Below are positions 40,864-49,237 of a stretch of 64,000 nt of DNA, piece after piece. The stretch is taken from assembly GCF_049341065.1 (NCBI RefSeq), contig NZ_JBMPIX010000001.1:310001-374000 (forward strand), given 5' to 3'. Within the stretch, counting starts at the first letter, position 1; each line of letters opens with the position of its first letter. The notes beneath the pieces were generated by a model. It was not told the origin of the DNA. It saw only the letters and a program-made list of their open reading frames with translations, and ran no database searches. The stretch is from Pacificoceanicola sp049341065. Its GTDB lineage: Bacteria > Pseudomonadota > Alphaproteobacteria > Rhodobacterales > Rhodobacteraceae. The position numbers and the translations under genes are program-made.

Positions 40864-41900
40864 TATTCTTCGACGCGCCAGTGCAGCGGCATCATAGGAT
40901 CAAACACGGTAACAGAGCCATCGCCGGTCTCGATCTTGGCCGGATAGTTCACCGGATCGCCTTTGGTCAGAGTCACGCGCGCCTCGTTCGGTGCAAGCCC
41001 ATAAAACGCGGGCCCGTTGAGCGAGGCAAAGCTTTCCAGCTTGTCCAGCGCGCCCTCCTGCTCGAAGACCTCTGCGAGGATCGACAGCGTATTGGTCGCG
41101 GTGAAACAACCGGCGCAACCGCAGGCATTTTCCTTGAGCGGGTCGATATGCGGAGCGCTGTCGGTGCCGAGAAAGAAGGTCGCATTGCCGCTGGTCGCCG
41201 CGGCGCGCAGGGCAAGGCGGTGTTCTTCGCGTTTGGCGACGGGCAGGCAGTAGTAATGCGGTTTGATCCCGCCGACCAGAATGGCGTTGCGGTTGATCAC
41301 AAGGTGATGGGTGGTGATCGTCGCGCCAAGGGTGTCGCCGCCCGCGCGGGCATAGTCTGCCCCTTGCCGCGTGGTGATATGCTCCATCACCACTTTCAGC
41401 CCCGGGGTCGCGCGGCGCAAAGGTTCCAGAACGCGGTCGATGAACACCGCCTCGCGGTCAAAGATGTCCACGTCGCTGTCGACCACTTCGCCATGCACGC
41501 ACAGCGGAATGCCAGCCTCGGCCATGGCTTCAAGCGTGCCGCGCACCTTGTCGAAATCGGTCACACCCGAGGCCGAATTTGTCGTCGCCCCGGCAGGATA
41601 AAGCTTGACCGCCGAGATGATGCCATCACGGTGCGCTGCAACAACATCGGCTGGATCGGTCTGTTCGGTCAGGTACAGCGTCATCAGCGGCGTGAAATCT
41701 GCGCCCTCCGGAAGGGCGGCAAGAATGCGGTCGCGATAGGCACATGCCTGATCGCCCGTCACAACAGGCGGAATCAGGTTCGGCATGATGATGGCGCGGC
41801 CAAAATGGCGGGCGCTTTCCGGGGCAATCCCTGTCAACATGGCGCCATCGCGCAGGTGCAGGTGCCAGTCATCGGGGCGGCGGATCGTGAGATGTGTCAT
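40863..41900 (-). CDS. pyrC: Dihydroorotase, class II
   Basis: 345 residues, close to the class II (E. coli-like) length. Third step of pyrimidine synthesis: ring closure of carbamoyl aspartate. The metal-binding HLHLRDG is at the N-terminus, then MPNLIPPV, LYPAGATTNS with the carboxylated-lysine region (AVKLYP), CVHGEV, VMEHITT, ITTHHLVINRNA, FLGTDSAPH and CAGCFTA. All the ligands are in place. pyrE follows. Confidence 0.97.
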   Translation of the reverse strand: MTHLTIRRPDDWHLHLRDGAMLTGIAPESARHFGRAIIMPNLIPPVVTGDQACAYRDRILAALPEGADFTPLMTLYLTEQTDPADVVAAHRDGIISAVKLYPAGATTNSASGVTDFDKVRGTLEAMAEAGIPLCVHGEVVDSDVDIFDREAVFIDRVLEPLRRATPGLKVVMEHITTRQGADYARAGGDTLGATITTHHLVINRNAILVGGIKPHYYCLPVAKREEHRLALRAAATSGNATFFLGTDSAPHIDPLKENACGCAGCFTATNTLSILAEVFEQEGALDKLESFASLNGPAFYGLAPNEARVTLTKGDPVNYPAKIETGDGSVTVFDPMMPLHWRVEE

Positions 41901-41979
41901 GCCAGCCCGTTAGCATGTGCCGCGGCTCTGTACCAGAGGCCAGCGGCGCGTTAACCTTGTGAAAACACCCTTGGGGAAC

Positions 41980-42258
41980 ATGATGATCCTGACCTTGATC
42001 TTTTCGGCCCTGGCTGGCTGGGCGGTACGCCCGGCCGAGCCGCGCATCACTGAAATCCTGATCTCTGCACTGGGGCGCGAACGGCTGCCCGAAGGCAAGG
42101 ATCGCCGGATCGCCGCGCTTTTGGTGACCATGTTCGGGGCGGCGCTGGTGCTTTGGCTGCTCGACGTGTCGGGGCGCCCGACAATCTTTGTGATCGGGGC
42201 GGCGCTTGGGTATTTCCAGCAAGAGATCCGGGATGCCCTGACCAATCGTCAGGGTTAA
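41980..42258 (+). CDS. Small membrane protein, unknown
   Basis: 92 residues with two hydrophobic segments (ILTLIFSALAGWAVRP and LLVTMFGAALVLWLL) and a third, weaker one (PTIFVIGAALGYF). I recognise no family. It is preceded by GGGGAAC. The start is uncertain: ATG 41980 and 41983, or a GTG at 41959. It ends 3 bases from the convergent gene at 42262. Confidence 0.65.
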   Translation: MMILTLIFSALAGWAVRPAEPRITEILISALGRERLPEGKDRRIAALLVTMFGAALVLWLLDVSGRPTIFVIGAALGYFQQEIRDALTNRQG

Positions 42259-42261
42259 GGC

Positions 42262-43194
42262 TCAGGGCTGATCGTCCTCGGCTTCAAGCTCGGCCAGGCG
42301 GCGTCGAAAGCGCGGAGCGTGCATCCGCGCGACCACGTTCGAACACAGCATCCGCGCCAATTCCTTGCGCTCATCCGCATCCAACTTGGCCAGAAGTTTG
42401 CGCAGGTAGGGCGGATGATCGCGCCGTGCCCGCATCATCTGGGCAAAGCTGAAGGTGTTCAGCCGATCCTCGGCCACGGCCTGAATGAGCGAAGGCAGCA
42501 GGTCCAACGCCATCAGATCGCTTTGCAAGGCCCCGCCCATGAAGGGCATCCGCAACCGCGTGACATTTCGCTTTTCAAACAGCGCGGAGTGCATGGCATC
42601 AAGCCGCTCGTGCGGGTCGTACAGCACATAGGCGTGATGGGCCGCGTCAATCATATCGGGCGCATAGCCGTAGCGAGAGGTAAAGTTCAGCCGACGCAAC
42701 TCGGCAAAACGTTCGTCCCATTCGGTGACCCGCGGATCAAGCGTGGCCTGCGGTTGCAGCATCAACACCCGCGCCCCCGGCGATGTCACGGAATAGGCCC
42801 CGGCCGCATAGCCGCAGGGACCGGCGCCGTAAAAAATCACCCTCTCGAAGTCGTCGAAAAAGCCGTCGTCCTGCAACTGATCGAAAAACGCAAAGATTTT
42901 GGGGTCGCGGAACCATGTGTCGCGATGCGCGAGGATCGACAGGGAGGACCAGCCAAGCGCGCCCGTCATTTCAAAGCCGAACGGAGTTCGCGTCGGCGAC
43001 AGCGCCTCGATTCCCGGCATGGTTTCAAAGTTGACCAACAGGGTGTCGCCATCTTCGACGAATATCGCGGCGTGAGCGCGCCCCAAGGGTTCGGAAAAGC
43101 CGGTATCATTGCCGATCTTGCGCAACGAGGTCAGCCACTCCGTGCGCGAAAGCCCCGACAGATCGGGTGGAAAATTATGGTTTGCCTGCTGCAT
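42262..43194 (-). CDS. Conserved protein with alpha/beta-hydrolase-like nucleophile elbow, unknown
   Basis: 310 residues. The motif IFYGAGPCGYAAGAY (residues 118-132) resembles a nucleophile elbow with Cys in place of Ser, in a family often labelled PAPS reductase without the CGLH or KRT motifs of true reductases. The rest is alpha/beta, followed by a helical, Arg/Lys-rich C-terminus. No signal peptide. It lies downstream of the P450 gene on the same strand, 111 bases away, and close to a cluster with sulfotransferases. Function unknown. Confidence 0.7.
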   Translation of the reverse strand: MQQANHNFPPDLSGLSRTEWLTSLRKIGNDTGFSEPLGRAHAAIFVEDGDTLLVNFETMPGIEALSPTRTPFGFEMTGALGWSSLSILAHRDTWFRDPKIFAFFDQLQDDGFFDDFERVIFYGAGPCGYAAGAYSVTSPGARVLMLQPQATLDPRVTEWDERFAELRRLNFTSRYGYAPDMIDAAHHAYVLYDPHERLDAMHSALFEKRNVTRLRMPFMGGALQSDLMALDLLPSLIQAVAEDRLNTFSFAQMMRARRDHPPYLRKLLAKLDADERKELARMLCSNVVARMHAPRFRRRLAELEAEDDQP

Positions 43195-43305
43195 GATCTC
43201 TGCACGATCCTCTGCTCCGGGCCTGAAGTGGACCGGTTTTCCCGAAACAATGCCCGAGGTTTCAGGCTAAATTGTGCAAATTGAGCGGAAATTCTAGGGG
43301 CAGGC

Positions 43306-44460
43306 TCAGGTTTTCCAGCGCACGGGCATGGAAAGCGGCCCACGAAAGGCCCATCCGGCAAAGGGCGTCGGCCCGTCCAAAGCCAAATCCGGCAACGTTT
43401 CAAACAGTTTGGGCAGCGCCACGTCAGCAATCAGACTGCGCGAGGCTGCCGCCCCGGCGCAAAAGTGCGGCCCCGCCCCGAAAGCAAGACTTTTGCTGCA
43501 ATCGCGGGTGACATCAAAACGGTTCGGGCTTTCAAAGACGCTGCCATCCCTGTTGCCGATCCCGAACATCAAAAAGGCGCGCGATCCTTTCGCGAAAGTC
43601 ACGCCATCGACTGTATCCTCTTGGGCAATCTCGCGTGGCGACATGCCGATGGGGGACATCCAGCGGGCGTATTCCTCAAAGGCGTCGCGCCAACTGGCCG
43701 TGCCGCTGCGCACCAACGCCAGTTGATCAGGGTGGCTGAGCAGCGCCCATGCGGTGCCCGCGATGGCATCGCGCGGCTCGTTCTGGCCGCCCGAGATGGC
43801 CAGCTTGATGTTGGCGCGGACCGTGTCCATTGGCAGACCGGCATCCAGCTGCACGGCCAGCAGAGACAGCGGCGGCGGCGCGTCCAGCCCGGCCTCGATG
43901 GCCGCGTCAATCCTGCGCGTCGCGGCGTGGCAGCGTGCCTCGATCTTCGGGTCGCCCGCGTAATTGGCGATTCCGTCGATCATCCCCTGGCTGACCGCAT
44001 CCATTTTCTGCCATGTCAGATCGTGCAACCCGGTGATCGCGCGCAACGCCTCGCCCGAAACGCGCATGGCATAGTCGCGCACCAGATCGCAGGCGCCTTT
44101 CGGGCGCAATTCGGCTAATATCGCGCTGGCAGAGTTTTCAAAGCTTGCGGACCAGTGGTTTTTGACAGTTCGGGGCGAAAAGGCGGGAAAGCAGGCCTTG
44201 CGTTCCTCCAGATGCGGCGCGCCATCCTTGCGCATCATGTTTTCGCCCATCAGGCGGGTCATCAGCCCCTGTGGTTGCTGCGAAGAAAACACCTGCGTCC
44301 GTTTTTCCTGCGCATAGATCGTCGCGTGCCGGGTGATCAAGGTGGCGTTCAACTGCGGCACAAAGGCAATCGGCGCCTCGGCCTGCATCCGGGCCAGCGA
44401 GGGGTAGGGATCGGCGTGAAACGTCTTGGGGTCGATGTCAAAGATCGGGGCGCTGCTCAT
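43306..44460 (-). CDS. Cytochrome P450
   Basis: 384 residues, a soluble class I bacterial P450. The haem cysteine is Cys334 in FGAGPHFCAGAA; the ExxR motif is EYAR (263-266). In the I helix the usual acid-alcohol pair (E/D-T) reads Glu228-Pro229 (SGGQNEPRD), so proton delivery may differ. No ferredoxin or reductase gene is adjacent. It starts 26 bases after the glycosyltransferase gene end and so may be the sixth gene of that operon. Confidence 0.92.
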   Translation of the reverse strand: MSSAPIFDIDPKTFHADPYPSLARMQAEAPIAFVPQLNATLITRHATIYAQEKRTQVFSSQQPQGLMTRLMGENMMRKDGAPHLEERKACFPAFSPRTVKNHWSASFENSASAILAELRPKGACDLVRDYAMRVSGEALRAITGLHDLTWQKMDAVSQGMIDGIANYAGDPKIEARCHAATRRIDAAIEAGLDAPPPLSLLAVQLDAGLPMDTVRANIKLAISGGQNEPRDAIAGTAWALLSHPDQLALVRSGTASWRDAFEEYARWMSPIGMSPREIAQEDTVDGVTFAKGSRAFLMFGIGNRDGSVFESPNRFDVTRDCSKSLAFGAGPHFCAGAAASRSLIADVALPKLFETLPDLALDGPTPFAGWAFRGPLSMPVRWKT

Positions 44461-44486
44461 GGCGGTAGAAAAGCAGGCGCGCTGCC

Positions 44487-45539
44487 TCAGGGCAAGCTTT
44501 GGTTGCCTGGATCGCGCCGCGCATGTCCGGTCAGAAAGCGCGCGGCGTCCTCGGTAATGGGGCGGGCAGGCGGGGTCATCAGCAGGCGGGCAAACAGGGC
44601 GCGATAGGGTTCTTGCGTCATCAGCGCCTCAAACCGGGCCTTGCGCCATTGCACGGCAGCGTCGTGCAAGGCCGACAGGGTGGCATCTGCCGCAAGGCCC
44701 GCGCGAATGTCCCGCACCTTGCCGGCGCTTCGCAGGATGCTGCGGTCTTCGTCCTCGATCCAGTTGCGTTCGACCCAATAATCCATGCCGAGCAGATGGT
44801 CAGAATGGACCGCACGGCCACGATCGACCTTGAGCAGATAGCTTTCCATCGCGCCAAGCGGATAATGGTTGAGCTGCGCCAACCCGTACATTGGCCGCCC
44901 GTAGTTCGAGAAGATGCGCCTGGTGCGGAACGGCTCGCTCAATTCGCTGCCGTTGCCATCGAACCAACGGCATAGTGCCAGTCGCGACTTGTCCGGGCTG
45001 CGCGGGCGGTGAACGCCCAGTTTTCCATAGGTGCCATCGTTGCGATAGAGCGTCTTGAACATCGCTGCGCGCCACGGCCAATGCATGATCTCAGGTGCGG
45101 CCTTGGTGAACTGTTCCGTCACCGGGCTGTCTTCGTACAGGATGATCCCGTTGTTGCCAAACAGCCGCCACGTCAGGGTGATTGCATCGGCGTCGGGCAA
45201 GGCGGCGATCAGGGCAGGCAGGCTGTGATCGCCGATATGGATGTTGACGAATTCGTCGATGTCGAGCGGCAACAGCCAGTCGGCCTGTCGAACGGCCATG
45301 CTTTTGTCGGCCAGCTTCAGGCCGGTGAACTGGATGCCACCACTGTCGTAAGGGCCTTCGTTGCGGATATGGGTGACATGGCCCAATTCGGCCAAACGGT
45401 CCAGCAAGGCGTCCGTGCCATCATCGCAATCGTTTGACAGCGCCACCACATGCGTGATGCCGCAGGCCAGATGGTGGGCCAGCCAGTCCAGCAGGAAGGC
45501 GCCTTCGTTGCGGACGCATAGAATGGCGGTGATGTTCAT
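44487..45539 (-). CDS. Glycosyltransferase, family 2/92-like
   Basis: 350 residues. GT-A-fold enzyme with the family start ITAILCVRNEGAFLLDWLAHH, NDCDDGTDALLDRL, the DxD-type metal motif LDIDEFVNIHIG, and ALMWRLFG-like ITLTWRLFGNNG. The later LNHYPLGAMESYLLKVDRG is shared with the other two glycosyltransferases of this cluster, so they are paralogues. No membrane helix. Sugar donor and acceptor are unknown. It follows the FkbM gene by 15 bases. Confidence 0.85.
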   Translation of the reverse strand: MNITAILCVRNEGAFLLDWLAHHLACGITHVVALSNDCDDGTDALLDRLAELGHVTHIRNEGPYDSGGIQFTGLKLADKSMAVRQADWLLPLDIDEFVNIHIGDHSLPALIAALPDADAITLTWRLFGNNGIILYEDSPVTEQFTKAAPEIMHWPWRAAMFKTLYRNDGTYGKLGVHRPRSPDKSRLALCRWFDGNGSELSEPFRTRRIFSNYGRPMYGLAQLNHYPLGAMESYLLKVDRGRAVHSDHLLGMDYWVERNWIEDEDRSILRSAGKVRDIRAGLAADATLSALHDAAVQWRKARFEALMTQEPYRALFARLLMTPPARPITEDAARFLTGHARRDPGNQSLP

Positions 45540-45554
45540 CGGCGGCCCAAGCGA

Positions 45555-46256
45555 TCACCACTCGCGCCGGAAGGTGACGACCTTTCCTTCCGAGGCTTTG
45601 GGGAAATAGGTCAGCCCACCGGCGTGCATGGCGTCAAAGACCGCGCGCACGCCTTTGGGACCAATCCATTGCGGATGCAATTCGATGATCGCGGCGCGCA
45701 GGCCGGACCAGTCGCCTGACAGCAGAACCTCTGCTTCGGCGCCTTCGATATCGCAGACGAGCACGTTGGGCTTGAGGTCTGCCAGAGTGTCGCTGATCGG
45801 GTGCTTTTCGATCTGAACTGTCTCGACGATGCTGCCGGGGTCGGCATCGTGATCCATCGAGGAGCCAAGGAAATTCTTGCGCACGTAGAAGGGCACCGGA
45901 TCTCCCGCCGCGGGCGACAGCAGGGCATTGCGCACCTCGACGTTCTGCACGTTGTTGGCCGCATGGACTGAGCGGATATAGGGGATCAGGGTCGGGTTCG
46001 CCTCGTAGCTGATGACCCGTTCGACATTCTTTTTCACCGACAAGAGCGTGGACATATAGCCCAGCCCGCCGCCCAGTTCGAGCACCCGGTCCCCGGCTTT
46101 GACCACCCGCATGACCGCATCGCATTCCTTGCGCTCATAGGTGCCTTCACGCAGGGCACCGCGCACCCGGCCGGTGGTCAGTTGCGGATGTTTGGGGATG
46201 TTCATCCCGCGCGAGCGGATGAACGGGCTGCGAGGGGTTTCGGCGGGGCCATCCAT
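45555..46256 (-). CDS. FkbM family SAM-dependent methyltransferase
   Basis: 233 residues. SAM motif I is DRVLELGGGLGYMS, and the FkbM family features IEGAEAEVLLSG and YEANPTLIPYIRS follow. FkbM enzymes O-methylate sugars or polyketides. The ATG at 46256 is preceded, after 3 bases, by the stop of the fusion gene; ATG 46205 is an alternative. Being between two glycosyltransferases it probably methylates a sugar. Confidence 0.88.
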   Translation of the reverse strand: MDGPAETPRSPFIRSRGMNIPKHPQLTTGRVRGALREGTYERKECDAVMRVVKAGDRVLELGGGLGYMSTLLSVKKNVERVISYEANPTLIPYIRSVHAANNVQNVEVRNALLSPAAGDPVPFYVRKNFLGSSMDHDADPGSIVETVQIEKHPISDTLADLKPNVLVCDIEGAEAEVLLSGDWSGLRAAIIELHPQWIGPKGVRAVFDAMHAGGLTYFPKASEGKVVTFRREW

Positions 46257-46259
46257 GGC

Positions 46260-48590
46260 TCAGGTCTCCATATCGAGGGCAAGCGCATAGGCGACCCGTT
46301 CAGTTTCTTTCAGCTGCAGCGCCAGTGCCTGTTCGTACAGGTCCTGAAACTCGGGCATCTGGTGCAATTCATCCGCCTTGCCGCGGTGCCATGCAAGGCC
46401 GTCTTCGTGCAACTGGCGCAATCTGTCATCCGCCATAAGGCGCGCCATCTCGGCCTTTGTGCGCGGGATGTTGCGTTTGATCGTGATGTCGCGGTGATCG
46501 CACCAATCCATGCGGATCCAGTAGTTCAACCCGATCGAACGGTCGACATGCAGGGCGCGGCCACGCTGGCGTTTGATCAAGAAGCTTTCGGCGCTGCGCA
46601 GAGCGTAGTGGTTCAGCTGAATAAGGTCATAGCCGATCGAGCGTTTGGAGCTGCGCCAGCCGTTCTTGATCGCCTCGGCGGTCATGTCTTGACCGGAGCC
46701 GTTGACCCATTTCACACAGGTCTCAAACCCCTTGGTCAGTTTGTTGGGGCGGTGGCAGGACAGCTTTTGATAGGCGCCGATGTTGCGGAACATGGTCTTG
46801 AAACCCCAGACCGTGTGCGGCTTGGGGCAATATTTCGGCGCGCAGGCGTCGAACTGGTCTATCACCAGATCGTCTTTGAGCCCGGTCACGCCGTTGTGCC
46901 CGAACAGCCGCCATGTCATCGCAACATTGGTGGCGTCCGGGACGCGCGCAAAGAAGTCGTCCAGCGTGCCATTGCCGCAGCGCACATTGATGAACTCATC
47001 CACGTCGATATGGATCAGCCAGTCCGCGCTTTTGACGACGGGATCTTCCAGCGCGGCGTCCAGCGCGAATTGCTGCGGGCTTTTGCCCGTCCATTGCGAA
47101 TTGTCGCGGTGTTCAAGCACGCCAAGCTCTTGCAGGCGGGTCAGGATCGCGTCCGTCCCATCGTCGCAATCGTTGGTGTAGATCAGGAAATTATCCACCC
47201 CGATGGCGCGATGATAGGCGACCCACTCAAGGATATAGGGCGCTTCGTTTTTCATACAGCCGACGATGACATTGCCGCCGGACCCCGCGGGCAGAACGCG
47301 CGGCGGCGCAGGCGGAAAGGCGGCGGCCAGTTCCTCTTCGTTGACCTGACCAAGACAGTTGTGCGGCGCAAAGACCGAGGTGCGGATCTGTGCGAAGTTC
47401 TGCTTGGCACGAGCGGGCAAGAACTGCCGTGCGGCGGGTGAAAGACTGTCGTCGATCTGTTTCACTATTTTGGGGTCGGGTGCCTGTTCGACCTTATGCG
47501 CCTGCTTCAGCCGCCAATCCACCGCCGCCAGATACTGGGTTGCGCGAAACCCCATCAGCGGATCGGCTTCGACCCATGGCGGGCAGGGGGTGTCTGGCTT
47601 CAACTGAGGCATCTTCAGGCCCGGATGGGTTTTGCAAAGGTCCTCAATGTCGGCGCGAAAGCGGTCGGAAACCGCTGAAAGGCTTCCCGCCGGGATGGGG
47701 GTGCCATGCACCTTGATCTCGCCCAGCAGCTTGCGCCACAGAGGGCGCGACACGCTCATGTCGCGCACCTGCAATAGCCGCAAAAGCACCTCGTTGAACA
47801 TCCGGCAGCGCGTCATCCATGCGGCGGGGGGCAGGCCCGGGACCGGTTCAGGCTCGGCCTTGCCGATCCGCTTTGCGATGTCGAAACTTTCGCGCAACTC
47901 TTCCGTCGCGCTTTCGCGATCCAGACGGTCCTGATCCAGACTGCGGAACCGGACCGACCCGGCGCCAAAGACCGCTTCCCACGCGTGTTGCAGCCCTTTG
48001 AAATCGAGCCAAAAGCAAGCGCCTTGCACCTCGCCGAACTGACCGGATTGCTGGTTAGTCTCGGGGCGGGTGGCCAGCGCGGCGGCGCGAAAATCATCGG
48101 CCTCCAGCAGGCCAAGTTCCAGATCAAGCGGGGCGCTGCGGCCTTCGAAAAGCTGTGCAGCATAGCGCCGGACCAGCATGCGCGCAGGATCGTCCAGATG
48201 GGCGACGACGGTGATATCGCCCGAAATCGGCGAAAGAAGATCCCGAAGGCGCAGCAGTTCGCTGTGCGTGACCAATGCGCTGCCAAATTGATGGCACGAC
48301 AGGATCAGGGTTTGTGCCTCGCTGGCCTTCACTTCGTCCATCAGTGCGCGGGCAACATCCTCGCGCAGGGCGGCCTGTTTTTCGGGCTCTGCAAAGCCGC
48401 GGTTCAAGCGCAGGCTGTCGACGTTTTCCGGATCGCTCACCGCCATGAAGATACGCGTGTGATTGCGCGCGCCGGGTGAGCGCGGATAAAGCACACCCTT
48501 GCGGGCCAGCTGCCCGCGCTTGGCATCCATGATGCGCTGCATCCGGTCGCTTGACGGACCATCAGGCCCGATGTGCAGGAAAATCCGCAT
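46260..48590 (-). CDS. Fusion of a degenerate sulfotransferase-like domain and a family 2/92-like glycosyltransferase
   Basis: 776 residues. Residues 1-330 have the outline of a sulfotransferase (MRIFLHIGPDG..., LARKGVLYP, TVVAHLDDPARMLVRRY), but the 5'-phosphosulfate loop reads HIGPDGPSSDRMQ where active enzymes have H-I-G-x-x-K-T-G-T/S, so the key lysine is gone. Residues about 440-725 are a GT-A glycosyltransferase with VIVGCMKNEAPYILEWVAYH, NDCDDGTDAILTRL, DVDEFINVRCG, MTWRLFGHNG and LNHYALRSAESFLIKRQRG. The start codon shares its A with the stop of the sulfotransferase gene (TGATG). Probable function: sugar transfer, with the N-terminal domain as a binding module. Confidence 0.82.
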   Translation of the reverse strand: MRIFLHIGPDGPSSDRMQRIMDAKRGQLARKGVLYPRSPGARNHTRIFMAVSDPENVDSLRLNRGFAEPEKQAALREDVARALMDEVKASEAQTLILSCHQFGSALVTHSELLRLRDLLSPISGDITVVAHLDDPARMLVRRYAAQLFEGRSAPLDLELGLLEADDFRAAALATRPETNQQSGQFGEVQGACFWLDFKGLQHAWEAVFGAGSVRFRSLDQDRLDRESATEELRESFDIAKRIGKAEPEPVPGLPPAAWMTRCRMFNEVLLRLLQVRDMSVSRPLWRKLLGEIKVHGTPIPAGSLSAVSDRFRADIEDLCKTHPGLKMPQLKPDTPCPPWVEADPLMGFRATQYLAAVDWRLKQAHKVEQAPDPKIVKQIDDSLSPAARQFLPARAKQNFAQIRTSVFAPHNCLGQVNEEELAAAFPPAPPRVLPAGSGGNVIVGCMKNEAPYILEWVAYHRAIGVDNFLIYTNDCDDGTDAILTRLQELGVLEHRDNSQWTGKSPQQFALDAALEDPVVKSADWLIHIDVDEFINVRCGNGTLDDFFARVPDATNVAMTWRLFGHNGVTGLKDDLVIDQFDACAPKYCPKPHTVWGFKTMFRNIGAYQKLSCHRPNKLTKGFETCVKWVNGSGQDMTAEAIKNGWRSSKRSIGYDLIQLNHYALRSAESFLIKRQRGRALHVDRSIGLNYWIRMDWCDHRDITIKRNIPRTKAEMARLMADDRLRQLHEDGLAWHRGKADELHQMPEFQDLYEQALALQLKETERVAYALALDMET

Positions 48591-49237
48591 CAGGCGGCGC
48601 CCTTGGCCGGATCGGCGGGATTTTCGGTGTTCACATTGGCGCGGCCCCACCACGGAATATCCATTTCGATATGGGCCGCAAGCCTGTCGCGCGCGTCCGG
48701 CGCCGCCACGGGCAATTCCAGATAGCGCGGATCATCGCCAAACAGATCGCGCAGCATGTCATAATGGCCCTCGATCCAGCGAATGCGTTCCGCGTCGCTT
48801 TGCCCGAACCCGCGCGGCAAGCCGGGCAGGGTGCCCGAGGGCAGGCGGTCTTTGCCAAGATTGTTCCAACGCCGCATGCTGTCCGAAAGCTCGGCTGCGG
48901 GGCGCCAAGTGGCGACAAACAACATCTCCGGTCGCACCATCCGCATCGCTTTGAGTACGGCATAGTCGCATTGCGGCCATAGCGAGACATCGACCTTCAG
49001 CACGCTGATTTCGGTCAGGGCGTCGTACATGTCCAGAAACTCAAAAGGGTTTCCGCTGTTGAAATAGCCGTTGTAAAGCTGCCGCGCCACGAAGGTGCCG
49101 CCAAGGGTCGGCTCGCTTGTGTGCAGGCGCCGCACCTTGTGATCCGCCGCGCACCAACCGGCCTTGTTCAGCGCTTCGGCCAGGGTCGTGGTGCCGGACT
49201 TGGGCAGCCCGAGATTGACCAGTTTCACCCCGCTCAT
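48590..49237 (-). CDS. Sulfotransferase family protein
   Basis: 215 residues. The PAPS 5'-phosphosulfate loop LGLPKSGTTTLAE (residues 9-21) is intact, so it can use 3'-phosphoadenylyl-sulfate. The family is short and resembles the heparan or Stf0-like group with less conserved C-terminal parts. It overlaps the upstream glycosyltransferase by 4 bases and the fusion gene by 1, so all three are coupled. Acceptor unknown, possibly the glycan made by this cluster. Confidence 0.87.
   Translation of the reverse strand: MSGVKLVNLGLPKSGTTTLAEALNKAGWCAADHKVRRLHTSEPTLGGTFVARQLYNGYFNSGNPFEFLDMYDALTEISVLKVDVSLWPQCDYAVLKAMRMVRPEMLFVATWRPAAELSDSMRRWNNLGKDRLPSGTLPGLPRGFGQSDAERIRWIEGHYDMLRDLFGDDPRYLELPVAAPDARDRLAAHIEMDIPWWGRANVNTENPADPAKGAA

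Noticed and set aside
40002..41954. 650-codon open frame on the plus strand opposite pyrE and pyrC
   Set aside because: It lies fully across two conserved genes and has no recognisable domain; its His/Arg/Gly/Gln-rich composition is typical of antisense frames in GC-rich DNA.
42262..43194. Label as phosphoadenosine phosphosulfate reductase
   Set aside because: The typical reductase motifs (CGLH, PP-loop SGGKDS) are not present.
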